The position numbers and the translations under genes are program-made. Shown here piece by piece: positions 8,320 to 16,001 of a DNA stretch of 53,259 nucleotides (position 1 is its first letter; each line of letters begins with the position of its first letter). The notes below the pieces were generated by a model. The model saw nothing but the letters and a program-made list of their open reading frames with translations. It was not told the origin of the DNA and ran no database searches. The stretch is taken from positions 1 to 53,259 of the forward strand of contig FR884144.1 of assembly GCA_000435975.1 (NCBI GenBank), in the 5' to 3' direction. This stretch comes from Oscillibacter sp. CAG:241. Lineage in GTDB: Bacteria; Bacillota; Clostridia; Oscillospirales; Oscillospiraceae.

Positions 8320-8514
8320 TCAGTTGGCCATGCGGTCTACATAGCGCCGGGCGTCGTCGGCCATCATCTGTGCGTTTTCCAGCACCTCCGCCACAAAGTC
8401 GGGCACCTGTACCTCCACGCCCTTCATGATTTTCCAGCTGCGTCCGTTGACGGACACGATCTGGAAGTTTTCCTCGTTCTTTCTGCCCCGATGCAGCAAA
8501 ACGGTCTTTTTCAC
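8320..8514 (-). CDS. small phage head protein following the capsid gene (64 aa)
   Basis: A 64-residue protein that starts with GTG at 8514, since AAAGGAGCG lies 5 nt upstream and the longer open frame has no start signal. It contains the segment VNGRSWKIMKGVEVQVPDF followed by an acidic helix (VAEVLENAQMMADDARRY). Short proteins with this 'NG...I..G..V.VP..VAEVL' pattern commonly follow major capsid genes in Firmicutes phages. Their role is not established; they may be head decoration or completion proteins. It is separated from the capsid gene by a strong hairpin. Confidence 0.6.
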   Translation of the reverse strand: MKKTVLLHRGRKNEENFQIVSVNGRSWKIMKGVEVQVPDFVAEVLENAQMMADDARRYVDRMAN

Positions 8515-8536
8515 AGAATCGCTCCTTTCCTCTCCA

Positions 8537-8560
8537 GGGGGCGGGCAAAGGCCCGCCCCC
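8537..8560 (-). promoter_or_regulatory. intra-operon hairpin after the capsid gene
   Basis: A perfect 10-bp GC-only stem (8537-8546 with 8551-8560) and a 4-nt loop lie between the capsid stop and the start of the small head protein gene. No U-run follows, so it is more likely an RNA-stability or processing element than a full terminator. It could raise capsid mRNA relative to downstream genes. Confidence 0.55.
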
Positions 8561-8567
8561 ATTTCTG

Positions 8568-9803
8568 TCAGTTGGCCTTGTCCTCGCCGGAATAGGAGGA
8601 GCCGCACTCCACCCGCACCATGTATTCATCGTACAGGATCGCGGCGGCATGAATGCCCTTCCAGCCCACGCTGGATCGCTGGTCCAGGGGGTCAGCGGTG
8701 CCGGAGGAGCCGCGGGGCTTCACGATAACCTCGGTGCCCTCGCTGAGGTCCACCACGCCGTATGCACCCTTGCCCAGGAACAGGCAGCCGTATACGGCGC
8801 AGCCCTGACTGCCGCCTTCGCCGGGATAGATCACGGTGTCATCGGCAGCCGTTACGCCGGTGTCCAGCGTCATCTGGCTGGCGGTATTGCTCAGCACCTT
8901 GCACCGCTTGCCGCCCAGCAGCACATAGCGGCCCTTCAGGGCATTGGCGGCCACAGTGCCGCCATCGAAGGTCACAGCAGAGGCGTTATCCACCTTACCG
9001 TTGACGGTCAGGGTGCGGCTGTTCCGGGCCAGGTCCTGGCCCCGGAAGATCTTGGCCTCCGTGGTCTCCACAAAGCGCACGCCGTGGAGCTCACCGATCT
9101 CGCCGGAAAACAGCTCCGTGGCGGCGGCGTACTGATGGGCGGCCACCCAGGCAGGGTCCTGGCGCAGATCAAAGGCCACACTGGGATGAATGATACACAC
9201 ATACTTCCCTTCGAAGGTAGGCGCGTTCATCTTCTTCAGCTGGGTAGCAGCCTTGGCCACCAGCTCGCTGGTGAGCTTGCACTTGTCCGTCAGGTCATAG
9301 CGGTGCAGCACATCGGTCTGGCTGCCGCCCTCCCCCTGCACCGGGGCGTAGATCACCTGGCTGCCCTGCTGGATCTCATTGCGGGTCACGGTGTCCAGGG
9401 TCAGGCCCATGTTGCTGCCGTGGCGGTCTGTGATCTCCAGCACCACGTCGTCAATGGCGGTCAGGTCCAGCATATCGGACACGGTGGTGTAGTCACCGTA
9501 CTGGGCCAGCTCCTTGGTGATGTAGCTGACGGAGATGCCGCTGCCATCGGGAGTCACGCCCTCGGTCAGAGGCGTCAGTGCCTTGTCAAAGGAGCCGAAT
9601 TTGCGCCACTCCACGGTTTTGCCGCCGCCGGCAGGCAGAGGCTTGGTGGCGGCGAACTGGTTGTGTACCAGCTGGGGCTTGGCGTTTTCCAGCAGCTCCA
9701 TGCCATAATAGGTTTTCATCTCCGCGCTGAGGCCGCCGTGACCGGTGGTCTGGGTATTGGCCTCCCCTGCAAACAGCTGCAGGTCATACAGTTTGTTCAT
9801 CAT
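8568..9803 (-). CDS. major capsid protein, N4-gp56 family
   Basis: A 411-residue major capsid protein of the N4-gp56 type seen in many Firmicutes prophages. Typical segments are GLSAEMKTYYGMELLENAKPQL, GGKTVEWRKFGSF, LTPLTEGVTPDG, ELAQYGDYTTVSDMLDL and WKGIHAAAILYDEYMVRVE. The start at 9803 is chosen because AAGGGG lies 7 nt upstream; the in-frame ATG at 9809 is too close to that site. The N-terminus reads MMNKLYDLQLFAGEA. LQLFA matches the motif cut by the Prp cysteine protease (LQ-x-F/A), predicting removal of the first 11 residues during head maturation. A matching protease is encoded two genes upstream. It follows the scaffold gene by 47 bp. Confidence 0.9.
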   Translation of the reverse strand: MMNKLYDLQLFAGEANTQTTGHGGLSAEMKTYYGMELLENAKPQLVHNQFAATKPLPAGGGKTVEWRKFGSFDKALTPLTEGVTPDGSGISVSYITKELAQYGDYTTVSDMLDLTAIDDVVLEITDRHGSNMGLTLDTVTRNEIQQGSQVIYAPVQGEGGSQTDVLHRYDLTDKCKLTSELVAKAATQLKKMNAPTFEGKYVCIIHPSVAFDLRQDPAWVAAHQYAAATELFSGEIGELHGVRFVETTEAKIFRGQDLARNSRTLTVNGKVDNASAVTFDGGTVAANALKGRYVLLGGKRCKVLSNTASQMTLDTGVTAADDTVIYPGEGGSQGCAVYGCLFLGKGAYGVVDLSEGTEVIVKPRGSSGTADPLDQRSSVGWKGIHAAAILYDEYMVRVECGSSYSGEDKAN

Positions 9804-9850
9804 AAGCATTCCCCTTTCTTCATCCAAATACTTCCATTTTCTGGAAGGAC

Positions 9851-10456
9851 TCAAAAGCTGATCTTCTCCCCGTCCATGACTCGCCTGCGGATGTCCGCCA
9901 GCTCCTGGCTGGTGAGCTTCCCCGGGTCCGGGCGGCTGACGCTGGCGCTGCATCCGGTATTTTCCCGGACGCGCTGCCCGCCGCTGGCCACTACCCGGGC
10001 CGCCTGCCGTGCGGCCATCTGGGCGGCAAAATGCATAGCCTTGGCCGTCAGCTCCCGGCGGTGTACCATCTCATAGGCCTCCCGGGGCTCCACTCCCGCG
10101 TCAATGAGCCGTGCAAAGCCGGGGTCGTCCATCTCCCGCTGCCACCGGAATTCCGGATACACCCTCTGGATCTCCGGCTCCTGGCGGGACAGCCGTCCCA
10201 TGGCCGCCTGATGCCGCAGGTCCCGCTCTCGCTCCCATTGCCGCAGCTGGGCCACCTCCTGCCGCAGGCCCCGCAGCCGCCCGTCCAGGATCTTCTGTAC
10301 CCGGGCGTCAAAATCCGCCTTGTACCGTCCCCGGATCAGGTCCTCAAAGTCCTCCTGCCGCTCCCCGGCGTCGGGAGCCGTATCGCCCGCGTTTTCCCCG
10401 GCCTGAGCCGGTTCCTCCGGCTGCGCAAACAGCTGCAGCCAATCCGTTTTCCGCAT
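9851..10456 (-). CDS. putative capsid scaffolding protein with Prp cleavage motif
   Basis: A 201-residue highly charged helical protein immediately upstream of the capsid gene, as expected for a scaffold. Residues 35-120 are Arg/Glu/Gln-rich coiled coil (FEDLIRGRYKADFDARVQKI, QEVAQLRQWERERDLRHQ). The N-terminus is MRKTDWLQLFAQPEEP, which carries the same LQLFA motif as the capsid protein, with cleavage predicted between Phe10 and Ala11. The C-terminal tail (LTSQELADIRRRVMDGEKISF) could bind capsid. The ATG at 10456 follows GGAAAGGAG. It would direct procapsid assembly and then be released or degraded. Confidence 0.72.
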   Translation of the reverse strand: MRKTDWLQLFAQPEEPAQAGENAGDTAPDAGERQEDFEDLIRGRYKADFDARVQKILDGRLRGLRQEVAQLRQWERERDLRHQAAMGRLSRQEPEIQRVYPEFRWQREMDDPGFARLIDAGVEPREAYEMVHRRELTAKAMHFAAQMAARQAARVVASGGQRVRENTGCSASVSRPDPGKLTSQELADIRRRVMDGEKISF

Positions 10457-10493
10457 ATCTGCTCCTTTCCGTGGTAGGCCACGACCCCTATGC

Positions 10494-10772
10494 TCACGCC
10501 TCCAGGCGAACGCATGCCGGATATTTCCCCGCCAGCTGTCCCAGTCCGCATCGGATAAGCTGCCATTCCGCCTGACAGTCTCCCTCCGCCGCCACCGTCA
10601 CAAAGCCCGGTCTGACCACCAGCTCCCGCAGCAGGCCCTTTTCCTCCAGCGCCCCGATCAGGGCAAACACCAGCGCCGACGCGGCGGCGCACACGATGTC
10701 CTCTCCTGGGGGCGCATATCCCGCGTGCCCCCGCAGGGTCACCCGATTCTCCCCGAACACTGCGCAGATCAT
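10494..10772 (-). CDS. prp: Prp-type cysteine protease (YsxB family), probable prohead protease
   Basis: A 92-residue homologue of Prp, the small cysteine protease that trims ribosomal protein L27 in Firmicutes. The catalytic pair is visible: His16 in GHAGYA and Cys28 in DIVCAAASALV. The 12-residue spacing and Asp25 match the His22/Asp31/Cys34 pattern of the staphylococcal enzyme. Host prp normally lies between rplU and rpmA, but this copy is in a virion operon, overlapping the portal stop by 4 bp (ATGA) and preceding the scaffold gene. Both scaffold and capsid start with LQLFA, so its natural job here is probably processing those two proteins. Its action on L27 is possible but not implied. 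Confidence 0.85.
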   Translation of the reverse strand: MICAVFGENRVTLRGHAGYAPPGEDIVCAAASALVFALIGALEEKGLLRELVVRPGFVTVAAEGDCQAEWQLIRCGLGQLAGKYPACVRLEA

Positions 10773-12538
10773 CGGGGTCTCACCGCCTCCTGGGTCTGCT
10801 GGCGCATACGGTCCATGGCGCTGAGCTTCTGCATCTCCGCCACCCCTGCGGGGACGGACTGGGCCTGCCGCGCCGGATCGGCGGTCTGCCCCCGCAGAAT
10901 GCTGCTCATCAGCCGGTCCTTGTTCTTAAAGTCCATCAGCTCCAGGCACCGCAGGGCCTGATCCGCCATATCCGCCCGGAAAAAGCCCATCTGGAACAGC
11001 TGCAGGGCCAGTTGGTTATACTCCATGGTCTTGTAAGGATTCTCATCCTGGGCCGACACCTCCAGGTCAAATTCCGGCACCCGGTATCCGCTGACCACGC
11101 CGTCGTCCACCGCCTGGGGCTGAAGCCCCCGGCTGTCGTAGCTGACGAACTCCTCCTGTCCCATGACCCCCAGCAGCCGGAACTGCCTGGGCAAACTGTA
11201 AAACTGACGGATCAGCTCGATGCACAGCGTCACCACGTCGGAGAACGCCTCATACCCGTCGTCGATCATGTTCCGGGACAGCTTTCCTCCGGCCTCCTGC
11301 AAAGCCGCGATGGCCGTGGCGGCGGTAACGCCGCCAGCGGTGCCGCCGGTGGCGCCCCCCCCGGGGGCCCGCGCGGTGCCGCCGTTGGCCACATCCCGGT
11401 TGCCCGCCGTCTCCTTCATCTCCGCGATCTTGCTCTGCAAAATGGCCACATACACGCTGTCCAGCCCCGCCGTCTGAATGGGTGCGATGGAATCGCTGCC
11501 CAGATTTCCATTGGTATGGACAAAGGGCCGCGTCCAGTCAGCATACTCGTTCTCGTTCACCGCCCCGTCGCTGCGGACAAAGAACCGCGGCGTGGCCGAG
11601 GCCAGCGTATTCTTGAGAATCGCCTGATTCATCAGATCGATCTGCTTCTGGGGCGACTTGCACAGGTCCACATACCCGTACCCCGTCGGCGTCCCCTCCT
11701 CCGGAAACAGCACGTCAAATACAAAGGGATACCTTCCGTGGTCGTACCACCCTCTGTTCCGCATATCCGGGTCGTTTTCCGTGGCATACAGCACCGTATC
11801 TCCCACGAATTTGCAGTATTGCAGCACCCGCCGTCCATTCTCCCGGGTGTGATAGTACCAGTCCACCACCAGCACCTTCCCGGAGGTATCCACCGCGTCG
11901 TCATACAGATACCGGCTCAGGGTCCATCCGCCCCGGTCCGCCTTGCCCTTTGCCTGGGGATACCGCTCCTCCAGCGCCTCCCGGTCCTGCAGCTCCGTGG
12001 AAAAAAAGTGGGGCGAATCCTGAATATCCGTCACCCCCGGCTCCCAGAACAGGTTCAGCAGATCCATCCGTCGGATGGAGATGTCCCCCAGCCCATTGAG
12101 CTTTGCGGCGTCCCAAAACACGCCGTACACGGCGCACCCGGATTTCAGCTTGTACCACCACGCGCTGGAATACGTCCGCTTGAATCCGTTTTTCTTCAGG
12201 ATCACCGGCAGAATGCGTGTCAGCTTTCCGGCCTCCTCCCGGTCTCCCGGCTCCCGGGGCAGCACCGTGGGCTCCGGATAGCAGTCCATGGCGTCCGCGT
12301 GCTTGGAAAGAATGCAGTTCACCAGCCACCCGCTGGTGGGCTGTGGATCTGCGGGATTGCCGCCCTGTCCGGTCTTTTCCATCTGCTGCCAGTGCCGCAG
12401 CTTCCAGAATTGCTCGTTGTCGATGATCCGCTGCTCCAGCTGCCGCTTTCCGGCATGATAGCGGCGCAGGATATCTGCCGCACGGCGCACCTCCTCCGTG
12501 CCGATCCTCGGCCGCTGAGGCTCCAGGTTCTGTTCCAT
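10769..12538 (-). CDS. phage portal protein (P22/podovirus-like)
   Basis: A 589-residue portal protein, first gene of the virion operon. It has the N-terminal helical clip (EQFWKLRHWQQ), FWDAAKLNGLGDISIRRMD, YPFVFDVLFPEEGTPTGYGYVD and the portal signature GVTAATAIAALQEAGGKLSRN before the C-terminal helices (YNQLALQLFQMGFF). A Gly/Ala-rich insert with an 8-C homopolymer (11355-11362, residues about 389-403) interrupts the usual NGGT...GVTAA motif. The ATG at 12538 follows AAAGGAGGA. Unusually, no terminase gene precedes it; instead there is a terminator and then a cellular MoxR/VWA operon. It would form the dodecameric DNA channel at one capsid vertex. Confidence 0.85.
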   Translation of the reverse strand: MEQNLEPQRPRIGTEEVRRAADILRRYHAGKRQLEQRIIDNEQFWKLRHWQQMEKTGQGGNPADPQPTSGWLVNCILSKHADAMDCYPEPTVLPREPGDREEAGKLTRILPVILKKNGFKRTYSSAWWYKLKSGCAVYGVFWDAAKLNGLGDISIRRMDLLNLFWEPGVTDIQDSPHFFSTELQDREALEERYPQAKGKADRGGWTLSRYLYDDAVDTSGKVLVVDWYYHTRENGRRVLQYCKFVGDTVLYATENDPDMRNRGWYDHGRYPFVFDVLFPEEGTPTGYGYVDLCKSPQKQIDLMNQAILKNTLASATPRFFVRSDGAVNENEYADWTRPFVHTNGNLGSDSIAPIQTAGLDSVYVAILQSKIAEMKETAGNRDVANGGTARAPGGGATGGTAGGVTAATAIAALQEAGGKLSRNMIDDGYEAFSDVVTLCIELIRQFYSLPRQFRLLGVMGQEEFVSYDSRGLQPQAVDDGVVSGYRVPEFDLEVSAQDENPYKTMEYNQLALQLFQMGFFRADMADQALRCLELMDFKNKDRLMSSILRGQTADPARQAQSVPAGVAEMQKLSAMDRMRQQTQEAVRPR

Positions 12539-12592
12539 TGACCGTCCTCCTTTGCTGTCGTTCTATATACCCTTGGACTTTCCCAAAAAGAT

Positions 12593-12630
12593 ATACGCTC
12601 TGTTGCCGTATACACAGCAACAGAGCGTAT
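12593..12630. terminator. bidirectional terminator between VWA gene and portal gene
   Basis: A perfect 14-bp stem (12593-12606 with 12617-12630) has a 10-nt loop. A T-run follows on the plus strand (12630-12634) and an A-run precedes it (12585-12589), giving U-runs in both directions. It ends the MoxR-VWA transcript and isolates the virion operon, which must start from the ~50 bp after it. I see only a weak -10-like TATATA there. Confidence 0.8.
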
Positions 12631-12646
12631 TTTTGAGAAACTTTAT

Positions 12647-14398
12647 TTAGTTGGCCAACTCCCGGATCTGGTCCTGAATGAGCCGCCCGGCAGCCTGGGC
12701 CAGCTGGTCCATCCGCCGGATGCGGGCCAGGTCCTTGCCATAGATCTGATCCGCCGCCGGGACGCTGTCCTGCTCTCCCATAAAGATGGCGGCCACCCGT
12801 ATCCCCTTCCGTCGCAGAGCCCGCACCTCATCAGCGGTATCTTCCACGCCGGCCTTGCCGTCATATTCCCGGCTAATGGGATTTTTTCCATTGGGCGGGA
12901 TCCTGTGGCTGTCGTCGGGGTTGGCGTCAGTGAGGATCAGCAGCAGATGCTTCTCTGCCGGAGCCGACTGCATCAGCTCCTCCATTCCCCGCAGGGCCAG
13001 CCCATCCCGGTTCCAGCCCGCCGCGAAATAGTCGAATATCCGCCGCTCCCCATGCTTGTCGCCGTACTCCTTCAGCACCCGCAGCACCGTATAGCCCCGC
13101 AGACTGCAAAAGCTGGTGACCCGCACGGGGATGCCGCAGTTCAGCAGGCTCTTTGCCAGGATATACCCCTGGGCCGCAATGGTTTCCTGACAGTGCAGCC
13201 GGGACGCCGAACCATCCAGCAGCAGATCCACGCTGAATCCGGGCCGAGGTTCCTGGTCCTGCCGCAGAAACACCCGGTCGTCCCCCAGCACCGGCTCCCG
13301 CCATACCCGGGAGCCATTGAGCCATCCCTGCCGGGCCGTCACGGCGTCCGGCTGCTGATGCACCAGCATGCAGTTGCGGATCTGCTCCGTCAGCCGCAGC
13401 AAGGCGCTTTCATACAGCTCGCTGTTCTTGGCGTAGGCCGCCCGGTTCAGCCGGGACTGCTCCGCCGCCTGCTCATACAGCTGCTGGCTGTCGCTGCTGG
13501 GCGGCACATCCGCCGCCGGGTCCCCCCGGGTAAACCACAGCCGGCACCCCAGGTGGTTCCCGGTGCACCGCTGCTGCTCGATGGCGCTCAGCTGCTTTGG
13601 GGAATATATGCTCCGCCCGAAGCACCGCTGGATATACGCCCGGTCCGCCTCCGCCCGCTCGTTGGAGCGCAGCATGGACCGCAGCGCGTCCGCCGCCCGG
13701 ACAAACCCCGCCTGTCCGGCATGGGCCGCCCGCCCGATAGCCAGATCGTCGGTGCGCACCAGCTCTGTTGGCGCCACCTTGGTCATAAATGCGATCCACC
13801 GCCGGTTGTCGAAGTGCAGCCGCAGCTCCGCCTTGGTCCGCACCCTTCCGTCAAAGCCCAGATACTTCCGGAAGCACGACCGAATGTCCTGCTCCAGCTG
13901 CTCTGGGCTGACGTCCCCGCAGCACAGTGCCCGGTACAGGCCCTTATCCCAGGGCGTCACCAGCCGTGTGGGTTTTCCCAGCACGCTTTTCCACCGGGCC
14001 GCCTGCATGGAGTATACCAGCTGATTCCGCGCCATCCACTCCTGCCGGGAGGTCTGGTATTCCATGGCGAAGAACTCCCGGGCATGGGCCTGCCGCAGCT
14101 CCTCCAGTGCGGGCCGCTGGGGCAGCTCCTTTTCATACGCCGCATTTTCCAGGGCCAGCCACGCCAGATCGTCCATCACCGCCTGCCGCACATCCCCCAG
14201 CCACGAGTCAAACAGCCGCCGGGGCATTTCCTCGCCGAACCACTTGTGTACCAGGCCGATGACGAAATTCATGTAAAAATCCGGTGTTCCGTCGGTTTTC
14301 ATGGCCAGAAATTTCGGTTCAAAGCCATACACCCCCGCCGCGGCCCAGATCAGATTCACCGCCCGCCGCTGCTGGGCGCTGTAAGTCTGCACGCCCAT
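12647..14398 (-). CDS. VWA-domain protein, MoxR partner (NorD/CobT-like)
   Basis: A 583-residue cytoplasmic protein. The C-terminal von Willebrand A domain has an intact MIDAS motif DGSAS (Asp395, Ser397, Ser399), followed by the expected strand/helix pattern (LLLILTDANPDDSH, IRVAAIFMGEQDS). The N-terminal ~380 residues are helical, Arg-rich and of unknown fold, as in NorD- or CobT-type partners. Such proteins work with a MoxR AAA+ ATPase to insert metal or remodel a client enzyme, which is known for NorQ/NorD. The client here is unknown. The gene lies 5 bp after moxR on the same transcript and ends just before a terminator. Confidence 0.8.
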   Translation of the reverse strand: MGVQTYSAQQRRAVNLIWAAAGVYGFEPKFLAMKTDGTPDFYMNFVIGLVHKWFGEEMPRRLFDSWLGDVRQAVMDDLAWLALENAAYEKELPQRPALEELRQAHAREFFAMEYQTSRQEWMARNQLVYSMQAARWKSVLGKPTRLVTPWDKGLYRALCCGDVSPEQLEQDIRSCFRKYLGFDGRVRTKAELRLHFDNRRWIAFMTKVAPTELVRTDDLAIGRAAHAGQAGFVRAADALRSMLRSNERAEADRAYIQRCFGRSIYSPKQLSAIEQQRCTGNHLGCRLWFTRGDPAADVPPSSDSQQLYEQAAEQSRLNRAAYAKNSELYESALLRLTEQIRNCMLVHQQPDAVTARQGWLNGSRVWREPVLGDDRVFLRQDQEPRPGFSVDLLLDGSASRLHCQETIAAQGYILAKSLLNCGIPVRVTSFCSLRGYTVLRVLKEYGDKHGERRIFDYFAAGWNRDGLALRGMEELMQSAPAEKHLLLILTDANPDDSHRIPPNGKNPISREYDGKAGVEDTADEVRALRRKGIRVAAIFMGEQDSVPAADQIYGKDLARIRRMDQLAQAAGRLIQDQIRELAN

Positions 14399-14403
14399 AA
14401 CGC

Positions 14404-15318
14404 TCAGTCCGTAAAGAGCCTGGACCGGTCCAGCTTCGCCGGAATACGTCCGGCGATGACGTCCCGGATCAGGTCCTGCTCATAGCTGTCAAACGCCTTG
14501 TTGGTAATGCCCATGTCCAGGGCCATCCCCGCCCGAACGCCCCGGCGGATCAGCCGCAGCGCATCCAGCAGGCCCCGCAGGTCCAGCGCCTTGGAGGATA
14601 TCTCCGCGCTTTCGCACTTTTTCTGCAAGTCCAGAAACAGCTGAGCAAACTGCTGCCGATACTTTTTCTCCAGGGTGGGGAATTCATCCACCAGCAGACG
14701 CTCTAGGCCCTCCTGGCCGATGGTAGGCATCTGGATCACCACAAACCGGCTGGTCAGGGCCTCGTTGAGCTCCCGGGTCCCGGCATAGCCGTAGTTCATG
14801 GTGCCGATAAACCGTGCCGCCTCGTCCACCTCCACCCGGTCATACCCGGGCACATCAATGGCCCGGCGAAAGTCCAGCGTAGCATGCAGCACGGCCAGGG
14901 CCTCGTTTTTCGCCATATTGATCTCATCCAGAATGCCGAACCCGCCGTTTTTGGCGCACAGATACACCGGGCCGGGCCGGAACGTAACCTCCCCGCCCAC
15001 AAAGGTATCCATGCCGATGAGGCTGGCGGCGTCCATGTTCACGTGGAACGACACGTCCCAGGCCGGACGGCCAAAGGCCATGGCCAGGTTCTCCGCCAGC
15101 ACGTTCTTGCCGGTGGCCTTGCTGCCTGCCAGCAGCAGGTTTTCCCCGCACAGCAGGGCCGCTGCCGCCGCCTCCCACACTTCTTTTCCGTAGTAGTGAT
15201 ACCGGGGCCTCGGCACCCGTCCCGCCATGTCCGGCGCCGCCGGATACTTCTCCCGGTATTCCCGGATACCGTCGATGATGCCCTGATCGATCTGTTCCTT
15301 TTCCAAAAACTCCAGCAT
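14404..15318 (-). CDS. MoxR-family AAA+ ATPase
   Basis: A 304-residue AAA+ ATPase of the MoxR/NorQ group. Walker A is AGSKATGKN (about residues 64-72), Walker B is FGILDEIN (Asp131, Glu132), and the sensor/arginine-finger region reads NEALTSRFVVIQMP. It powers remodelling or metal-insertion by the VWA protein encoded directly downstream. The ATG at 15318 follows GGAAAGGAG. A near-consensus sigma-A promoter lies about 45 bp upstream and is divergent from the carD promoter, so the pair forms its own two-gene operon. Confidence 0.88.
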   Translation of the reverse strand: MLEFLEKEQIDQGIIDGIREYREKYPAAPDMAGRVPRPRYHYYGKEVWEAAAAALLCGENLLLAGSKATGKNVLAENLAMAFGRPAWDVSFHVNMDAASLIGMDTFVGGEVTFRPGPVYLCAKNGGFGILDEINMAKNEALAVLHATLDFRRAIDVPGYDRVEVDEAARFIGTMNYGYAGTRELNEALTSRFVVIQMPTIGQEGLERLLVDEFPTLEKKYRQQFAQLFLDLQKKCESAEISSKALDLRGLLDALRLIRRGVRAGMALDMGITNKAFDSYEQDLIRDVIAGRIPAKLDRSRLFTD

Positions 15319-15361
15319 ATTCCCGCAAGCTCCTTTCCTTCGGGTAATTTTTCACGCCGGT

Positions 15362-15390
15362 ATTATACACCTCTCCGGTGGGGAATGCAA
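15362..15390 (-). promoter_or_regulatory. sigma-A promoter for MoxR-VWA operon
   Basis: On the minus strand the -35 TTGCAT (15385-15390) is separated by 17 bp from a perfect -10 TATAAT (15362-15367). It lies just upstream of the moxR ribosome-binding site. Confidence 0.85.
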
Positions 15391-15429
15391 TCCGCCGCCC
15401 TGTTAAGATCTCGTGTATTCTTTTCCCCC

Positions 15430-15458
15430 TTGCCAAATTCGTTCGGCTCCGCTATAAT
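15430..15458 (+). promoter_or_regulatory. sigma-A promoter for carD-ispD-ispF
   Basis: The -35 TTGCCA (15430-15435), a 17-bp spacer and a perfect -10 TATAAT (15453-15458) lie about 50 bp before the carD start. It is back to back with the MoxR promoter, the two -35 boxes being 40 bp apart. Confidence 0.87.
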
Positions 15459-15511
15459 ATATTTGTGAGATTTTATACACGCCTGTATTTCATAGGAGAG
15501 GAGGCGCCGTC

Positions 15512-15997
15512 ATGTTTCTGATCGGCGACAAGGTGGTCCACCCCATGCACGGGGCCGGTGTCATCGAGCGCATCACGCACGAGCGCTTGGGCAGCTGCGT
15601 CAGCAGCTACTATGTGTTCCGCATGCCCTCCGGCGGCCTGGTGCTGAAGATCCCCACCGACGCCTGCTGTCAGATCGGCCTGCGGTGCCTGTCCACAGCG
15701 GAGCATATCTGCCAGGTGCTCTCCGCCATTCCAAACCTGGAGGTCCAGATGTCCGCCAATTGGAACCAGCGCTACCGGGACAATCTGGCCCGGCTGAAAA
15801 GCGGCGACCTGCTGGAGGTTGCCCGGGTCATCAAGGGCCTCATGTGGCGGGATCACCGCCGTGGCCTATCCAACGGCGAACGCAAAATGCTCCACAGTGC
15901 CAAACAGATCCTCATCTCCGAGGTGGTGCTGGTGGAGGGCTCGGAATACCCCGCTGTGGAGCAGCGGATCAATGAAGCTATGATGCTGGGAGCGTAA
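15512..15997 (+). CDS. CarD-family transcriptional regulator
   Basis: A 161-residue CarD-type protein. The N-terminal Tudor-like RNA-polymerase-interacting domain is clear: FLIGDKVVHPMHGAGVIERI followed by YYVFRMPSGGLVLKIPTD. The C-terminal helical domain (RYRDNLARLKSGDLLEVARVIKGL ... ERKMLHSAKQIL) binds promoter DNA in known homologues and stabilises open complexes, chiefly at rRNA and housekeeping promoters. The ATG at 15512 follows GAGAGGAGGCG. It shares an operon with ispD and ispF, a common arrangement in Clostridia. This means isoprenoid synthesis and a growth-linked transcription factor are expressed together. Confidence 0.9.
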   Translation: MFLIGDKVVHPMHGAGVIERITHERLGSCVSSYYVFRMPSGGLVLKIPTDACCQIGLRCLSTAEHICQVLSAIPNLEVQMSANWNQRYRDNLARLKSGDLLEVARVIKGLMWRDHRRGLSNGERKMLHSAKQILISEVVLVEGSEYPAVEQRINEAMMLGA

Positions 15998-16001
15998 GAC
16001 T

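Noticed and set aside
1..12538. One single prophage spanning the whole left end
   Set aside because: The cotJC fragment with its terminator lies between the recombinase and the virion operon, so the virion genes are outside the recombinase's attachment site unless a second junction is hidden. Two independent acquisitions fit better.
12647..15318. MoxR-VWA as part of the virion system
   Set aside because: A strong bidirectional terminator separates the two operons and MoxR-VWA has its own sigma-A promoter. The pair looks like a cellular module found widely in Clostridia.
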